This document shows, piece after piece, positions 16,355-25,501 of a stretch of 64,000 nt of DNA (positions are counted from its first letter, which is position 1; each line of letters starts with the position of its first letter). Source of the DNA: LMUY01 sp965199165 (GTDB taxonomy: Bacteria > Pseudomonadota > Alphaproteobacteria > Acetobacterales > Acetobacteraceae); contig OZ240681.1 in the NCBI GenBank assembly GCA_965199165.1, positions 1,674,001-1,738,000 of the forward strand. Direction: 5' to 3'. A program made the translations under genes and the position numbers. Under the pieces are notes generated by a model, which saw nothing but the letters and a program-made list of their open reading frames with translations, made no database searches and was not told the DNA's origin.

Positions 16355-18994
16355 TCAGGCCGGTTCGGCGACGCGCATCTCCGACAGGATCGCGCCGATC
16401 TCCGGCTTGCAGGATCCGCAATTGGTCCCCGCCCGCGTGGCGCGTCCCACCGCATCCACGGTGTCGCACCCGGCCTGGATCGCCGCGCGGATCGCGACCG
16501 CGCCCACGCCCATGCAGACGCAGATGGCTGGCTCAGGCGCCACGCCGTCCGCCCGGCGACCGGCGAGCAATGCGCGGCGCTCCATCGGGTCCAGGGCCTC
16601 GCGGGCAAACAGGTCCATCAGCCAATCGCGCCGAGGGAGGTCGTGGTCCGGCCCGGTGAACACGCAGGATTGCAGCCGCCCGTCCTGCACCAGGGCGGCG
16701 CGGAACACTCCGGCCGCCGGGTCGCGCAGGGACATCCAGTTGCCTGGGCCACCCAGCGCCGCGACGGTGCCGGCATGCGCCTCGGCCGCGCTGCCCGTCC
16801 CCGCCAGCTCGTGCCGCCAGACCTGGCCGTCCAGCGGGATCACCGCGCACCAGGGGGCGGCGTCCGGGCCCAGCGGTCGGCGCGCCATGGCGAAGCCGTG
16901 CCAGGTCATCGCCGCGCGGCGCACGCGGACGGGGGTATGCTTGAACTCCGGCTGGCCGCTGATCGGGTCGGTGGCCGGGTTGACCGCGGTGTTGACGCGA
17001 CCGCCGGCACAGAACGCCGCCGTCCAGTGCATCGGCGCGAAAACAGTGCCGCGGCGCAGCCCCCTGTCGTGCCGCACCCGCAGGGTGCCGCTGCCCCAGG
17101 CGCTCTCCACCACCGCGAGGTCGCCGTCGGCCAGGGCGGGCAGGTCGTCCGGATGGACCGATAGGAAGGGTTCCGGGATGTGGCGGAACAGCCGGGCCGC
17201 CTTGCCGGTCCGCGTCATGGTATGCCACTGGTCCCGCACGCGGCCGGTCAGCAGCGCCAGCGGCCACTCCGGCGAGACGGGTTGGGCGGGTGGCCGGGGC
17301 GGGGTCGGCACCATGCGGGCCAGCCCGTCCGGCGTGGAGAACCCGCCGCGTCCGAACAGGCGGGAGAGCGCGATGCGTTTGGCCGGGCGCGGCCAGCGCG
17401 TGGGTGCGAGGGCCGCGTACTCGGCATCGTCGAGCTCCGCCAGCGCGCTGATGTCGAACAGCCTGGCGCCGTCATTGCCGGTGCCCGAGAGGGCAGCGTG
17501 TTCGCGGAAGATGTCCGCCACGCCGCGCCAGCCGAACGCGGCGCCGTGGCCCAGCCGCGCGGCCACTTGGGCGATCGCCCACCAATCCGGCCGCGCCTCG
17601 CCCGGCACGGGGAGGAAGGCACGCTGGCGGCTGATCACCCGCTCGCTGTTGGTGACCGTCCCCTCCTTCTCCCCCCAGGCGAGCGCCGGCAGGCGGACAT
17701 GGGCCGGCAGCGTGCTGTCACTGCGCGCGCACTCGGATATGGCGAGGAACTCGCAGCCTTCCAGCGCGGCCCGGACCTGGTCGCCGTTGGGCAGCGAGAC
17801 GGCCGGGTTGGTGCCGATGACCCACAGCGCGCGGATCCGCCTGTCGGCCACCGCCTCGAACAGCGGCACGGCCTTCAAGCCAGGGGAGGTGGCGAGGTTC
17901 GGCGCGCCCCAGAACGCCCGCAGCAGCGCCAGGTCGCCCGAGCGGCCGAACTCCAGGTGGCCGGCGAGCAGGTTGGAGAGCGCGCCGACCTCCCGCCCGC
18001 CCATCGCGTTCGGCTGGCCGGTGATGCTGAACGGCCCGGCCCCCGGCTTGCCGATCCGTCCGGTCAGCAGGTGGACGTTGATGATGGCGTTGACCTTGTC
18101 CGCGCCCGAGCTGGATTGGTTGACGCCCTGGCTGAACAGCGTGACCGTCTTGGCCGTGGCGGCGAACAGATCGAAGAACTGCGTGACCTCGGCCGGCCGC
18201 AGCCCGCACGCCGCGGCCACCTCCGCCACGGTGCCGCCGACGGCGACGGCGTCCTCCAGGTCCGCCAGGTGGGCGGCGAACGCCCGGTCGGTCCGGCCGC
18301 TGCGGTGCAGGTGGCGCAGCAGCCCCGCGAACAGCGCCACATCGCTGCCCGGTGCCAGCGCCAGGTGCATGTCGGCCCCTTCGCAGGTGGCGGTGCGGCG
18401 CGGATCGATGACGACCACGCGCATGTGCGGCCGCTCCGCCCGGGCGGCGGCGATGCGCTGGAACAGCACCGGATGGCACCAGGCGGTGTTGCTGCCCACC
18501 AGCACCAGCAGGTCGGCCAGCTCCAGGTCCTCGTAGATGGCAGGGACGATGTCCTCGCCGAAGGCCCGGCGGTGCCCGGCGACGGCGGAGGACATGCACA
18601 GGCGGGAGTTGCTGTCGATGTTGCCGGTGCCGAGGAAGCCCTTGGTGAACTTGTTGGCGGCGTAATAGTCCTCGGTCAGCAATTGGCCCGAGACGTAGAG
18701 CGCCACGCTATCCGGCCCATGCGCCGCGATGCTGTCGCGGAAGGCCGCGGCCACCCGGTCGAGCGCGGTGTCCCACCCGGCGCGCACGCCGTCGATCTCA
18801 GGGTAGAGCAGGCGGTTGTCCAGGGCGAGCGTCTCGCCGAGTGCCGTGCCCTTGACACAGAGCCGGCCGAAATTGGCGGGGTGCGTCGGGTCGCCGGTGA
18901 TCTCGGCGGCTTCAGGGCTGGTCGCGCGGGCGAGCACGCCGCAGCCGACGCCGCAATAGGGGCAGGTGGTGCGGACTGGGGCGGTCTCAGCCAT
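16355..18994 (-). CDS. nasA: Assimilatory nitrate reductase, molybdopterin subunit
   Basis: An 879-residue cytoplasmic Mo-bisMGD enzyme reducing nitrate to nitrite. The N-terminal [4Fe-4S] motif is CPYCGVGCGV...RLCVKG. The molybdopterin oxidoreductase domain follows (GSNTAWCHPVLFQR, NQSSSGADKVNAI, TGQPNAMGGREVG), then the MGD-binding C-terminal barrel (LTGRVRDQWHTMTRTGKA). The last 60 residues form a BFD-like [2Fe-2S] domain (CVCMGVG...NCGSCKPE), which in NasA proteins relays electrons. There is no Tat signal, as expected. The gene lies downstream of the nitrite reductase genes but is separated from them by the paired palindrome at 19014-19141, so its expression may be uncoupled from theirs. 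Confidence 0.95.
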   Translation of the reverse strand: MAETAPVRTTCPYCGVGCGVLARATSPEAAEITGDPTHPANFGRLCVKGTALGETLALDNRLLYPEIDGVRAGWDTALDRVAAAFRDSIAAHGPDSVALYVSGQLLTEDYYAANKFTKGFLGTGNIDSNSRLCMSSAVAGHRRAFGEDIVPAIYEDLELADLLVLVGSNTAWCHPVLFQRIAAARAERPHMRVVVIDPRRTATCEGADMHLALAPGSDVALFAGLLRHLHRSGRTDRAFAAHLADLEDAVAVGGTVAEVAAACGLRPAEVTQFFDLFAATAKTVTLFSQGVNQSSSGADKVNAIINVHLLTGRIGKPGAGPFSITGQPNAMGGREVGALSNLLAGHLEFGRSGDLALLRAFWGAPNLATSPGLKAVPLFEAVADRRIRALWVIGTNPAVSLPNGDQVRAALEGCEFLAISECARSDSTLPAHVRLPALAWGEKEGTVTNSERVISRQRAFLPVPGEARPDWWAIAQVAARLGHGAAFGWRGVADIFREHAALSGTGNDGARLFDISALAELDDAEYAALAPTRWPRPAKRIALSRLFGRGGFSTPDGLARMVPTPPRPPAQPVSPEWPLALLTGRVRDQWHTMTRTGKAARLFRHIPEPFLSVHPDDLPALADGDLAVVESAWGSGTLRVRHDRGLRRGTVFAPMHWTAAFCAGGRVNTAVNPATDPISGQPEFKHTPVRVRRAAMTWHGFAMARRPLGPDAAPWCAVIPLDGQVWRHELAGTGSAAEAHAGTVAALGGPGNWMSLRDPAAGVFRAALVQDGRLQSCVFTGPDHDLPRRDWLMDLFAREALDPMERRALLAGRRADGVAPEPAICVCMGVGAVAIRAAIQAGCDTVDAVGRATRAGTNCGSCKPEIGAILSEMRVAEPA

Positions 18995-19013
18995 ACCTCT
19001 CACCCACTTACGA

Positions 19014-19141
19014 CCCTCTCCCGCTGGCGGGAGAGGGCAGGGTGAGGGTGGGCCGGCCGACAAGGTGGCTCTTGGGTCTTGCCTGCTTCTTGTCGGGCGC
19101 CGCCACCCTCACCCCGACCCTCTCCCGCCGGCGGGAGAGGG
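19014..19141. repeat. Head-to-head palindromic repeat pair (REP-like), possible terminator/processing element
   Basis: Two copies of the palindrome CCCTCTCCCGC(T/C)GGCGGGAGAGGG lie at 19014-19037 and 19118-19141. Each is flanked by a GGGTGAGGGTG-type tail, and the tails face each other, so the two elements are inverted relative to each other and the whole 128-bp interval can form one large hairpin or two small ones. This motif is familiar to me from many GC-rich proteobacterial intergenic regions. It separates the reductase flavoprotein gene from nasA. Confidence 0.85.
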
Positions 19142-19166
19142 AGATGATGCGCCGCTGAAAGCATCG

Positions 19167-20732
19167 CTAGTACACGTCCCGCAGGTAGCGCCCCTGCCGC
19201 GCCAGCGCCACGATCCAGTCCTTCGCCTGCGCCTCGTCCAGGCCGCCTTGGGTGCGGGCCACATCGCGCAGCGCGGTATCCACGTCCTTCGCCATCCGCA
19301 TGGCGTCGCCGCAGACATAGAAATGCGCGCCGTCCTGCAGCCAGGCCCAGAGGTCGGCCGCGCCCTCGCGCATCCGGTCCTGCACGTAGACCTTCTTCGC
19401 CTGGTCGCGGGACCAGGCGGTGTCCAGCCGCGACAGCGTGCCGTCCGCCAGCCAGCCCTTCAGCTGGTCGGCGAACAGGAAATCCGTCGCCTCGTGCTGG
19501 TCGCCGAAGAACAGCCAGGTCTTGCCGCCGTGCTTCTTGGCCGCCCGCTCCTGCAGGAAGGCGCGGAACGGGGCGATGCCCGTACCCGGCCCCACCATGA
19601 TCACCGGCGTGGCCGGGTCGGCGGGCAAACGGAAATGGCTGACCTGGATGTTCGCCAGGATCTGCCCGTGCACCGCCGCCCGGTGCGCCAGGAACGAGGA
19701 AGCGATGCCGTGCCGCAGCCGGCCGCGCCGCAGCGCCTTCACCACGCTGACGCAGAGGTGCACCTGCCCGGGCTCCGCCGCGATGGACGACGCGATCGAG
19801 TAGAGCCGCGGCTTCAGCGACGGCAGGGACTTCACCAGGTCGAACAGGCGCGGCCGGGCCGAAGGGAACGCTTCCAGCAGGTCCAGCAGGTCGGCATCCG
19901 CAGGCTCCGCGCCTTCGTCACCGTCGGCCAGCCGGCGCAGGTCGGCCGCCTCCAGCGGATGGGCGGCGGACATGGCCAGGAGGTCGACCGTGCGGTCCAG
20001 CGGGCGGGCGATGTCCACATGCCAGGCGAACGCGTCCCGCGCCGTGCGCATGGTGCCGTCCGGGCAGGGCAGCAATTCGTCGCCGGCGGCACCCAGGGCG
20101 CGCAGGCAGGCCTCCACCAGCTCCGGATCGTTGGGCGCGCAGATGCCGATCGAATCCCCCGGCTCGTAGGTCAGGCCGGAGGGCGAGAGGTCGATCTTCA
20201 CGTGGCGCACGTCCTTGGCCGAGCCCTCGCCCGTCAGCCGGTCGGCCGCCAGCACCCGCACCGGCATGCCCAGCGGCACGGTCGGCGCCGGGGCCTCCGC
20301 TGCAGGCGGGGACAGGGCGACCGCGTCGGCCGGGCGCTCGGCCAGCAGCTCCTTCACCTTCTTGCTGGTCGGCTTGGCGCCGGGCACGCACAGCGAGGGT
20401 GAGGTCTCCTTGCCGGTGGCCAGCGCCTCGGCATAGGTCTGGCACAGATAGCCGCACTGCCCGCAATCCAGCTGCGCCATCGCCGCCATCAGCTTGCGCT
20501 CGAACGGCCGGTCCGCCGCCAGCGACAGCCGCTCGTCCATCTCCATCGCCGGGTCGTGCCAGGGGAAATCCTCCTCGACCGCCACGGAGCTGGCGACGGA
20601 TAGGCCGGCGCCACCCGTGGTGCCGCCGTACAGCCCGGCCAGGAAGCCGTTCAGCCAGGCGCGCTGCGGCGGCGTGAAGGGCGCGTTCTCCGGGATGACG
20701 GGGGTCACCGCCGGCTGGTTCATCGCGTTCAT
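19167..20732 (-). CDS. Reductase flavoprotein of the sulfite/nitrite reductase alpha type with N-terminal Fe-S motif
   Basis: A 521-residue electron-transfer protein. Residues 19-33 are a short motif FTPPQRAWLNGFLAG shared with the neighbouring nitrite reductase. Residues 90-115 hold CGQCGYLC plus a later Cys, a probable [4Fe-4S] site. The rest is a CysJ/cytochrome-P450-reductase-like FAD/NADPH module: FAD site RLYSIASS, NADPH site VGPGTGIAPFRAFLQER, and a C-terminal RQGRYLRDVY. The flavodoxin (FMN) domain of true CysJ is absent. It probably passes NADPH electrons to the nitrite reductase, with which it overlaps by 4 bp (ATGA). Confidence 0.88.
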   Translation of the reverse strand: MNAMNQPAVTPVIPENAPFTPPQRAWLNGFLAGLYGGTTGGAGLSVASSVAVEEDFPWHDPAMEMDERLSLAADRPFERKLMAAMAQLDCGQCGYLCQTYAEALATGKETSPSLCVPGAKPTSKKVKELLAERPADAVALSPPAAEAPAPTVPLGMPVRVLAADRLTGEGSAKDVRHVKIDLSPSGLTYEPGDSIGICAPNDPELVEACLRALGAAGDELLPCPDGTMRTARDAFAWHVDIARPLDRTVDLLAMSAAHPLEAADLRRLADGDEGAEPADADLLDLLEAFPSARPRLFDLVKSLPSLKPRLYSIASSIAAEPGQVHLCVSVVKALRRGRLRHGIASSFLAHRAAVHGQILANIQVSHFRLPADPATPVIMVGPGTGIAPFRAFLQERAAKKHGGKTWLFFGDQHEATDFLFADQLKGWLADGTLSRLDTAWSRDQAKKVYVQDRMREGAADLWAWLQDGAHFYVCGDAMRMAKDVDTALRDVARTQGGLDEAQAKDWIVALARQGRYLRDVY

Positions 20733-22474
20733 GCCGCCTGCCCGATCAGCGCGTCCAGCGCAGCGTCGCTCTTGCCGGCGGACCATTGCTGGAAGCCCTC
20801 GCCCGGCGCCCGCTCGGCCTTCCACGCCGCCAGCAGGTTGAGCACCAGCGGCGGCAAGTCGTCCGCCACGACGTTGGGCCGGATCAGCCGGCCGATCGCC
20901 TGGTTCGGCCCGGCGCCGCCGCCCACATGCAGGTCGTAGCCCTCGGCCGTGTCCTCGCCCAGGTCGACCTTGGCGCCGAGCAGGCCGATATCGGCGATGT
21001 AATGCTGCGCGCAGGAGTTGTGGCAGCCGGTCAGGTGGATGTTGATGGGCTCGTCCACCTCGATCCGCTCCTCCAGCCACTCCACCAGCTTGGCGGCGTG
21101 GCCCTTGGTGTTGGAGGCGGCGAACTTGCAGCCCGCATTGCCGGTGCAGGCCACCAGCCCGGTGCGCAGCGGCCCGGCGGCATGGCCCAGGCCCAGCGCC
21201 TCGATCGCCGCCAGCGCCTCCGGCACCCGCTCGTTCGGGATGTCGGATATCAGCAGGTTCTGCCAGACGGTCAGCCTAATCGTGCCCGACCCGAAACGGT
21301 CGGCGACGTCGGCCAGCCCGCGCATGCGCTCGACCGTGATGCGCCCGACCGGCACCACCACGCCGACATAGGACAGCCCCGGCTGCCGCTGCGGGTGCAC
21401 GCCGACATGCGCGCTGCGGGACTGCGGCGGCGTGGGCAGCAGCGCCTCCGCCGGCACGCGGGTCAGCTTGCGGCCCATCTGCTCCTCCACCGCGAGGAGG
21501 AACTTGTCGAAGCCCCAGGCATCCAGCACGTATTTCAGCCGCGCCTTCACCCGGTTGGTGCGGTCGCCGTTGGCGATGAACACGCGCAGGATGGCGTCGC
21601 ACACCGGCGTCGTGTCGCCCGGCGCCACGATCACCCCCGTGCCGCGGGCGAAGTCCTTGTGGCCGGTGATGCCGCCCAGCGCCAGGCGGTAGTAGATGCC
21701 GGGCGCCACGCCATGGCCCTCCGCCATCTGGACGGCGGTGAAGGCCACGTCGTTGGTGTCCTCCAGCACCGGCACCACGCCGCAGCCGTCGAAGGCGATG
21801 TTGAACTTGCGCGGCAGCCCATACAGCTCGCGGTGGTTGAGGATGTGGTGGTGGATGCGCCGCGCGTCCGGCCGGGTGTCGATCAGCTCCTGCGGGTCGA
21901 TGCCGGCGGTGGGGCTGCCGGTCACGTTGCGCACGTTGTCCGCGCCGGAGCCGCGGGAGGTGAGGCCGAGGTCGGCCAGGCGGGTAAGGATTTCCGGTGC
22001 GAAGGCGGCGCCGATCTCGCGGATCTGCAGGTTCGCCCGCGTCGTCACGTCGGCGTAGCCGCCGCCCATTTCCTCGGCGATGGCGGCGATGCCGCGGAAC
22101 TGCAGCGTGTTGAGGATGCCGCCGGGCATCCGCAGCCGGCACATGAAGCTGTTCTGCGCCGGGGCGACGAAGAACAGGCCGTGATACTTGGTCAGGAAGA
22201 CGTCGGTCCCCTTGGGGAACTTGTTCTCCGCTGCCAGGGCGCTGATCTCGTCGAAGCGGTCGAGCGGGTCCTTCTTCCGCTTGGCCTCCTCCTCGGGCAC
22301 CAGCTTGCCGCCTTCGGCAAGGGTGCGGTCCTGGGCGGCGCGCTGCAGGTCCTTCGGGTCGGCCGGCTCCCCGCCGCCGCTGCCCAGGGCGAGCGGGCCG
22401 TTCTTGGCCTCGACCCCCGCCATGAAGCCCTTGAGGTATTCCTGCTGCTCGGTCGAAAACGGTTGGTCGGTCAT
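20729..22474 (-). CDS. nirA: Sirohaem nitrite reductase (NirA type; sulfite reductase beta fold)
   Basis: A 581-residue protein with the duplicated ferredoxin-like and sirohaem domains of nitrite/sulfite reductases. The cluster-binding cysteines are in ACTGNAGC and TGCHNSC, the two-pair pattern bridging [4Fe-4S] and sirohaem. Residues 6-20 carry F-S-x-x-Q-x-x-Y-L-x-G-F-x-A-G, a motif repeated in the partner flavoprotein. Context (nasA, FAD oxidoreductase) favours nitrite over sulfite. ATG at 22474 overlaps the upstream stop (ATGA), which decides the start against the GTG/ATG at 22483. Confidence 0.9.
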   Translation of the reverse strand: MTDQPFSTEQQEYLKGFMAGVEAKNGPLALGSGGGEPADPKDLQRAAQDRTLAEGGKLVPEEEAKRKKDPLDRFDEISALAAENKFPKGTDVFLTKYHGLFFVAPAQNSFMCRLRMPGGILNTLQFRGIAAIAEEMGGGYADVTTRANLQIREIGAAFAPEILTRLADLGLTSRGSGADNVRNVTGSPTAGIDPQELIDTRPDARRIHHHILNHRELYGLPRKFNIAFDGCGVVPVLEDTNDVAFTAVQMAEGHGVAPGIYYRLALGGITGHKDFARGTGVIVAPGDTTPVCDAILRVFIANGDRTNRVKARLKYVLDAWGFDKFLLAVEEQMGRKLTRVPAEALLPTPPQSRSAHVGVHPQRQPGLSYVGVVVPVGRITVERMRGLADVADRFGSGTIRLTVWQNLLISDIPNERVPEALAAIEALGLGHAAGPLRTGLVACTGNAGCKFAASNTKGHAAKLVEWLEERIEVDEPINIHLTGCHNSCAQHYIADIGLLGAKVDLGEDTAEGYDLHVGGGAGPNQAIGRLIRPNVVADDLPPLVLNLLAAWKAERAPGEGFQQWSAGKSDAALDALIGQAA

Positions 22475-23670
22475 GCTGCCCACTCCGCGGGCTGGAAGGC
22501 GGGGCCGAAGGGAAGGTTGGCGCGCGCCGCCCCGATCGGGCGCCCGTCCTTGATGAGGGCGAGGTACCAGGGCGCGTCCGCGACCTCGCCATAAAGCATC
22601 GCACCCACCAGCCGGTCATCGCGCACCAGCAGGCGGCGGTATTGCCCGGCGTCGGCGTCGTCCAGCACGATCGGGTCTTCGCCCTCCGTCTCCCCGGCGG
22701 ACCAGACACCCGCGCCGGCGACCTTCAGCGCCGTGGCGTCGGACTCGGGAACGTAGCGGGCGTCCTGCCCCAGGATGCTCGCCGCCGCGACCTCCGCCTG
22801 GGCGAAGGACGGCTTGACCAGGCCGACGCACTGGCCGCCATGCTCCGCGCACTCGCCGATGGCCCAGATCGCCGGATCCGCGGTGCGCATCGCGTCGTCC
22901 ACCAGCACGCCGCGGTTGACCGGGAGGCCGGCGGCGCGGGCCAGTTCGGCGTGCGGCCGGATGCCGACCGCCATGACGACGATGCGCGCGGGGATGCGCC
23001 GGCCGTCCGCCAGCAGCACCGCGTCGTCCTCGATGGCGACGGTGCTCGCCAGCGTCACCACCGCGATGCCCTGGCCGGCCAGACGACGCTCCAACAAGGC
23101 CGCAGCACCGGCGTCGAGCTGCCGGTCCATCAGGCGGGCGGTGGCATGCAGCACGGTCACGCGCATGCCGCGCCGGGCCAGTCCGGCCGCCGCCTCCAGC
23201 CCCAGCAGGCCGCCGCCGATCACGGCGGCATCGCCGCCAACGGCAGCATGGGCGATCATCTGCTTCACGTCGGAAAGGGTCCGGTACATCAGCACGCCCG
23301 GCCGCTCGGCACCCGGCAGCTTCAGGCGAACCGGCTGTGCGCCGGTGGCGAGCACCAGCCTGTCGTAGCCATGGCGTTCACCCGATTCGAGAACGACCTG
23401 GCGGCGGTCGCGGTCCAGCGCCGTCACCCTGGTGTCCGGCCACCAAGCGATCCGATGTTCGCCGAGGCGGTCCGGGTGGTGGGTGACGAGCGCCGGCTCG
23501 TCGACGTCGCCAGCAAGATACTGGCTCAACGCCACGCGGTTGTAGGGATGTGCTGCCTCGCCGCCGATGAGGGTGACGGACGCTCCGCCGGCGGCCAGGC
23601 GTTCCGCACAGCGCGCGCCGGCCGGTCCAGCTCCCACGACGACGACAGTCAGGTCCGGTAAGGTGCCCAT
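22471..23670 (-). CDS. NAD(P)/FAD-dependent oxidoreductase of the NirB N-terminal type
   Basis: A 399-residue two-dinucleotide-fold flavoprotein. The FAD-binding GAGPAGARCAERLAAGG lies near residues 12-28, the NAD(P)-binding GGGLLGLEAAAGLARRG near 150, and an ATG-type motif (VLATGAQP) between them. The C-terminal part (LKVAGAGVWSAGE...YGEVADAPWYLALI) matches the rubredoxin-reductase/NirB amino half. It is first in the nitrite operon and overlaps nirA by 4 bp. It probably supplies electrons to nitrite or nitrate reduction, so the cluster has two possible electron-input flavoproteins. Confidence 0.88.
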   Translation of the reverse strand: MGTLPDLTVVVVGAGPAGARCAERLAAGGASVTLIGGEAAHPYNRVALSQYLAGDVDEPALVTHHPDRLGEHRIAWWPDTRVTALDRDRRQVVLESGERHGYDRLVLATGAQPVRLKLPGAERPGVLMYRTLSDVKQMIAHAAVGGDAAVIGGGLLGLEAAAGLARRGMRVTVLHATARLMDRQLDAGAAALLERRLAGQGIAVVTLASTVAIEDDAVLLADGRRIPARIVVMAVGIRPHAELARAAGLPVNRGVLVDDAMRTADPAIWAIGECAEHGGQCVGLVKPSFAQAEVAAASILGQDARYVPESDATALKVAGAGVWSAGETEGEDPIVLDDADAGQYRRLLVRDDRLVGAMLYGEVADAPWYLALIKDGRPIGAARANLPFGPAFQPAEWAA

Positions 23671-23778
23671 CTGGCTGTTATAGCGGCGACCACCGACGGG
23701 TAAAATGCCGCCTGCCAAATGTGATGCCGCATCGGCGAGCCAAGTGCCCCACAATCGGGCATGCTGCCGTGATTTTGA

Positions 23779-25302
23779 CTATTTCACGAGCAGGGATCGG
23801 CCTGTCATCTCGATCGGTTGGGGCAGACCCATCAAGGCAAGCAAGGTCGGTGCGATATCCGCCAAGCGGCCATCCTGCAGCCGAAGCGGCTCGGCCGAGG
23901 CGAGCAGCACGGGAACGCGGTTGGTGGTGTGGGCGGTGTGCGGCGCGCCGGTCTGCGGATCGCGCATCAGCTCGCAGTTGCCATGATCAGCGGTGACGAG
24001 CAGCGCCCCGCCCGCCGCCGCGACCGCCTCGGCGATCGCGCCCAGACCGGCATCCACCGCCTCCACCGCCGCGACCGCGGCCGCCAGCTTGCCGGTGTGG
24101 CCGACCATGTCGGGGTTGGCGAAGTTCAGCACCACCAGGTCGAACGCACCGGTGCCGATCGCCGCCACCGCTTGCCGGGTCAGCTCGGGCGCACTCATTT
24201 CCGGCTGCAGGTCGTAGGTGGCGACCTTGGGGGAGGGCACCATGATCCGCTCCTCGCCCGCAAACGGAGCCTCCCGCCCACCGTTCATGAAATAGGTGAC
24301 ATGCGGATACTTCTCGGTCTCCGCCATGCGCAGCTGCCGCTTGCCAGCCGCGCTCACCACTTCGCCCAGGATCCCAGCCATGCCGTTGGGCGGGAAGATC
24401 GGGGTCATGAGCGGCGCGAGCTCGTCGCTGTAGCGGGTCATGCCGATGGCGGCAGCGAAGGCCGGGGCGGCGCGCTCGAAACCGGCGAAGCCCGGGTCCA
24501 GCAGCGCCATCAGCAATTCGCGGATGCGGTCGGCGCGGAAGTTGAAGGACAGCACGCCGTCGCCGGCCTCCGCGCCGCCGTAGCCGCCAATGATCGCGGG
24601 TGCGATGAACTCGTCCGTCGTCCCGGCGGTGTAGGCCGCTGCGATCGCGGCGGCGGCGGTTTCGAAAGCTTCGCCCTCCGCATGGGCGATGGCGGCAAAG
24701 GCGCGACTCACCCGGTCCCATCGGTTGTCGCGGTCCATGGCGAAGTAACGGCCGCACACGGTGGCGACGGTTGCCCCCCGGGGCAAAGCGGCCTCGAACG
24801 CGGCCACGTATCCGGCAGCCGATTGCGGCGGCGTGTCGCGCCCGTCGGTGAAGACGTGCAGGCGGACGGGGATACCCGCGGAGGTGACGATCCGCGCCAA
24901 GGCGACGGCGTGGTCCTGGTGCGCGTGGACGCCGCCGGGCGAGACCAGACCCAGCAAGTGGCAGGCGCCGCCGCTATGCTTCAGCGCCGCAACCAGTTCC
25001 TGCAGGGCGTGGGTTTCCGCCAGCGACCCGTCGGCGATGGCGCGGCCAATACGCGGCAGTTCCTGCATGACGACGCGGCCGGCGCCGATGTTCAGGTGCC
25101 CGACCTCGGAGTTGCCCATCTGCCCGTCCGGCAGCCCGACATCCTCGCCCGCGGTGCGCAGGAAGGCACGGGGGCCGGCTGCCCACAGCCGGTCGAAATG
25201 AGGTGTGTGCGCCTGCCGCACGGCGTTGTCGGCCGCGTCCTCACGCCAGCCCCAGCCATCGAGAATAACGAGCATGGCGGGGCGGGGCGGGGCGTCGGGC
25301 AC
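23779..25302 (-). CDS. gpmI: 2,3-bisphosphoglycerate-independent phosphoglycerate mutase
   Basis: A 507-residue Mn-dependent glycolytic enzyme that interconverts 3- and 2-phosphoglycerate. It has the N-terminal LVILDGWGWRE, the phosphoserine site NSEVGHLNIGAGRV, the HVFTDGRDTPP motif and the C-terminal metal site VTADHGNCELM. The GTG at 25302 gives ten residues before LVILDGW, matching the family; the frame is also open to ATGs at 25347 and 25413 with unconserved leaders. It lies 108 bp upstream of the nitrite operon on the same strand. Confidence 0.92.
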   Translation of the reverse strand: MPDAPPRPAMLVILDGWGWREDAADNAVRQAHTPHFDRLWAAGPRAFLRTAGEDVGLPDGQMGNSEVGHLNIGAGRVVMQELPRIGRAIADGSLAETHALQELVAALKHSGGACHLLGLVSPGGVHAHQDHAVALARIVTSAGIPVRLHVFTDGRDTPPQSAAGYVAAFEAALPRGATVATVCGRYFAMDRDNRWDRVSRAFAAIAHAEGEAFETAAAAIAAAYTAGTTDEFIAPAIIGGYGGAEAGDGVLSFNFRADRIRELLMALLDPGFAGFERAAPAFAAAIGMTRYSDELAPLMTPIFPPNGMAGILGEVVSAAGKRQLRMAETEKYPHVTYFMNGGREAPFAGEERIMVPSPKVATYDLQPEMSAPELTRQAVAAIGTGAFDLVVLNFANPDMVGHTGKLAAAVAAVEAVDAGLGAIAEAVAAAGGALLVTADHGNCELMRDPQTGAPHTAHTTNRVPVLLASAEPLRLQDGRLADIAPTLLALMGLPQPIEMTGRSLLVK

Positions 25303-25501
25303 CAGGTCTGGTGCATGGATCCAGCAGGCTTGTCCAGGGCCGAGCATGACCCGGCGTTCACAAAGCCGCCCTAGGCGAGGGCCGAGGCGCGGGGCGACCG
25401 AACATGCTCGCATCCCTGCATCAGGACCTCCCCGGCCATCGGCGGGAGACAGGCGGCCCCGTGCCGCCCGGCATCCTGGCTACGCGACAGCTATCCTAGG
25501 C

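Noticed and set aside
20729..22474. Sulfite reductase (CysI) identity for the sirohaem enzyme
   Set aside because: Family motifs allow it, but linkage to nasA and the NirB-like FAD protein makes nitrite more likely; not excluded.
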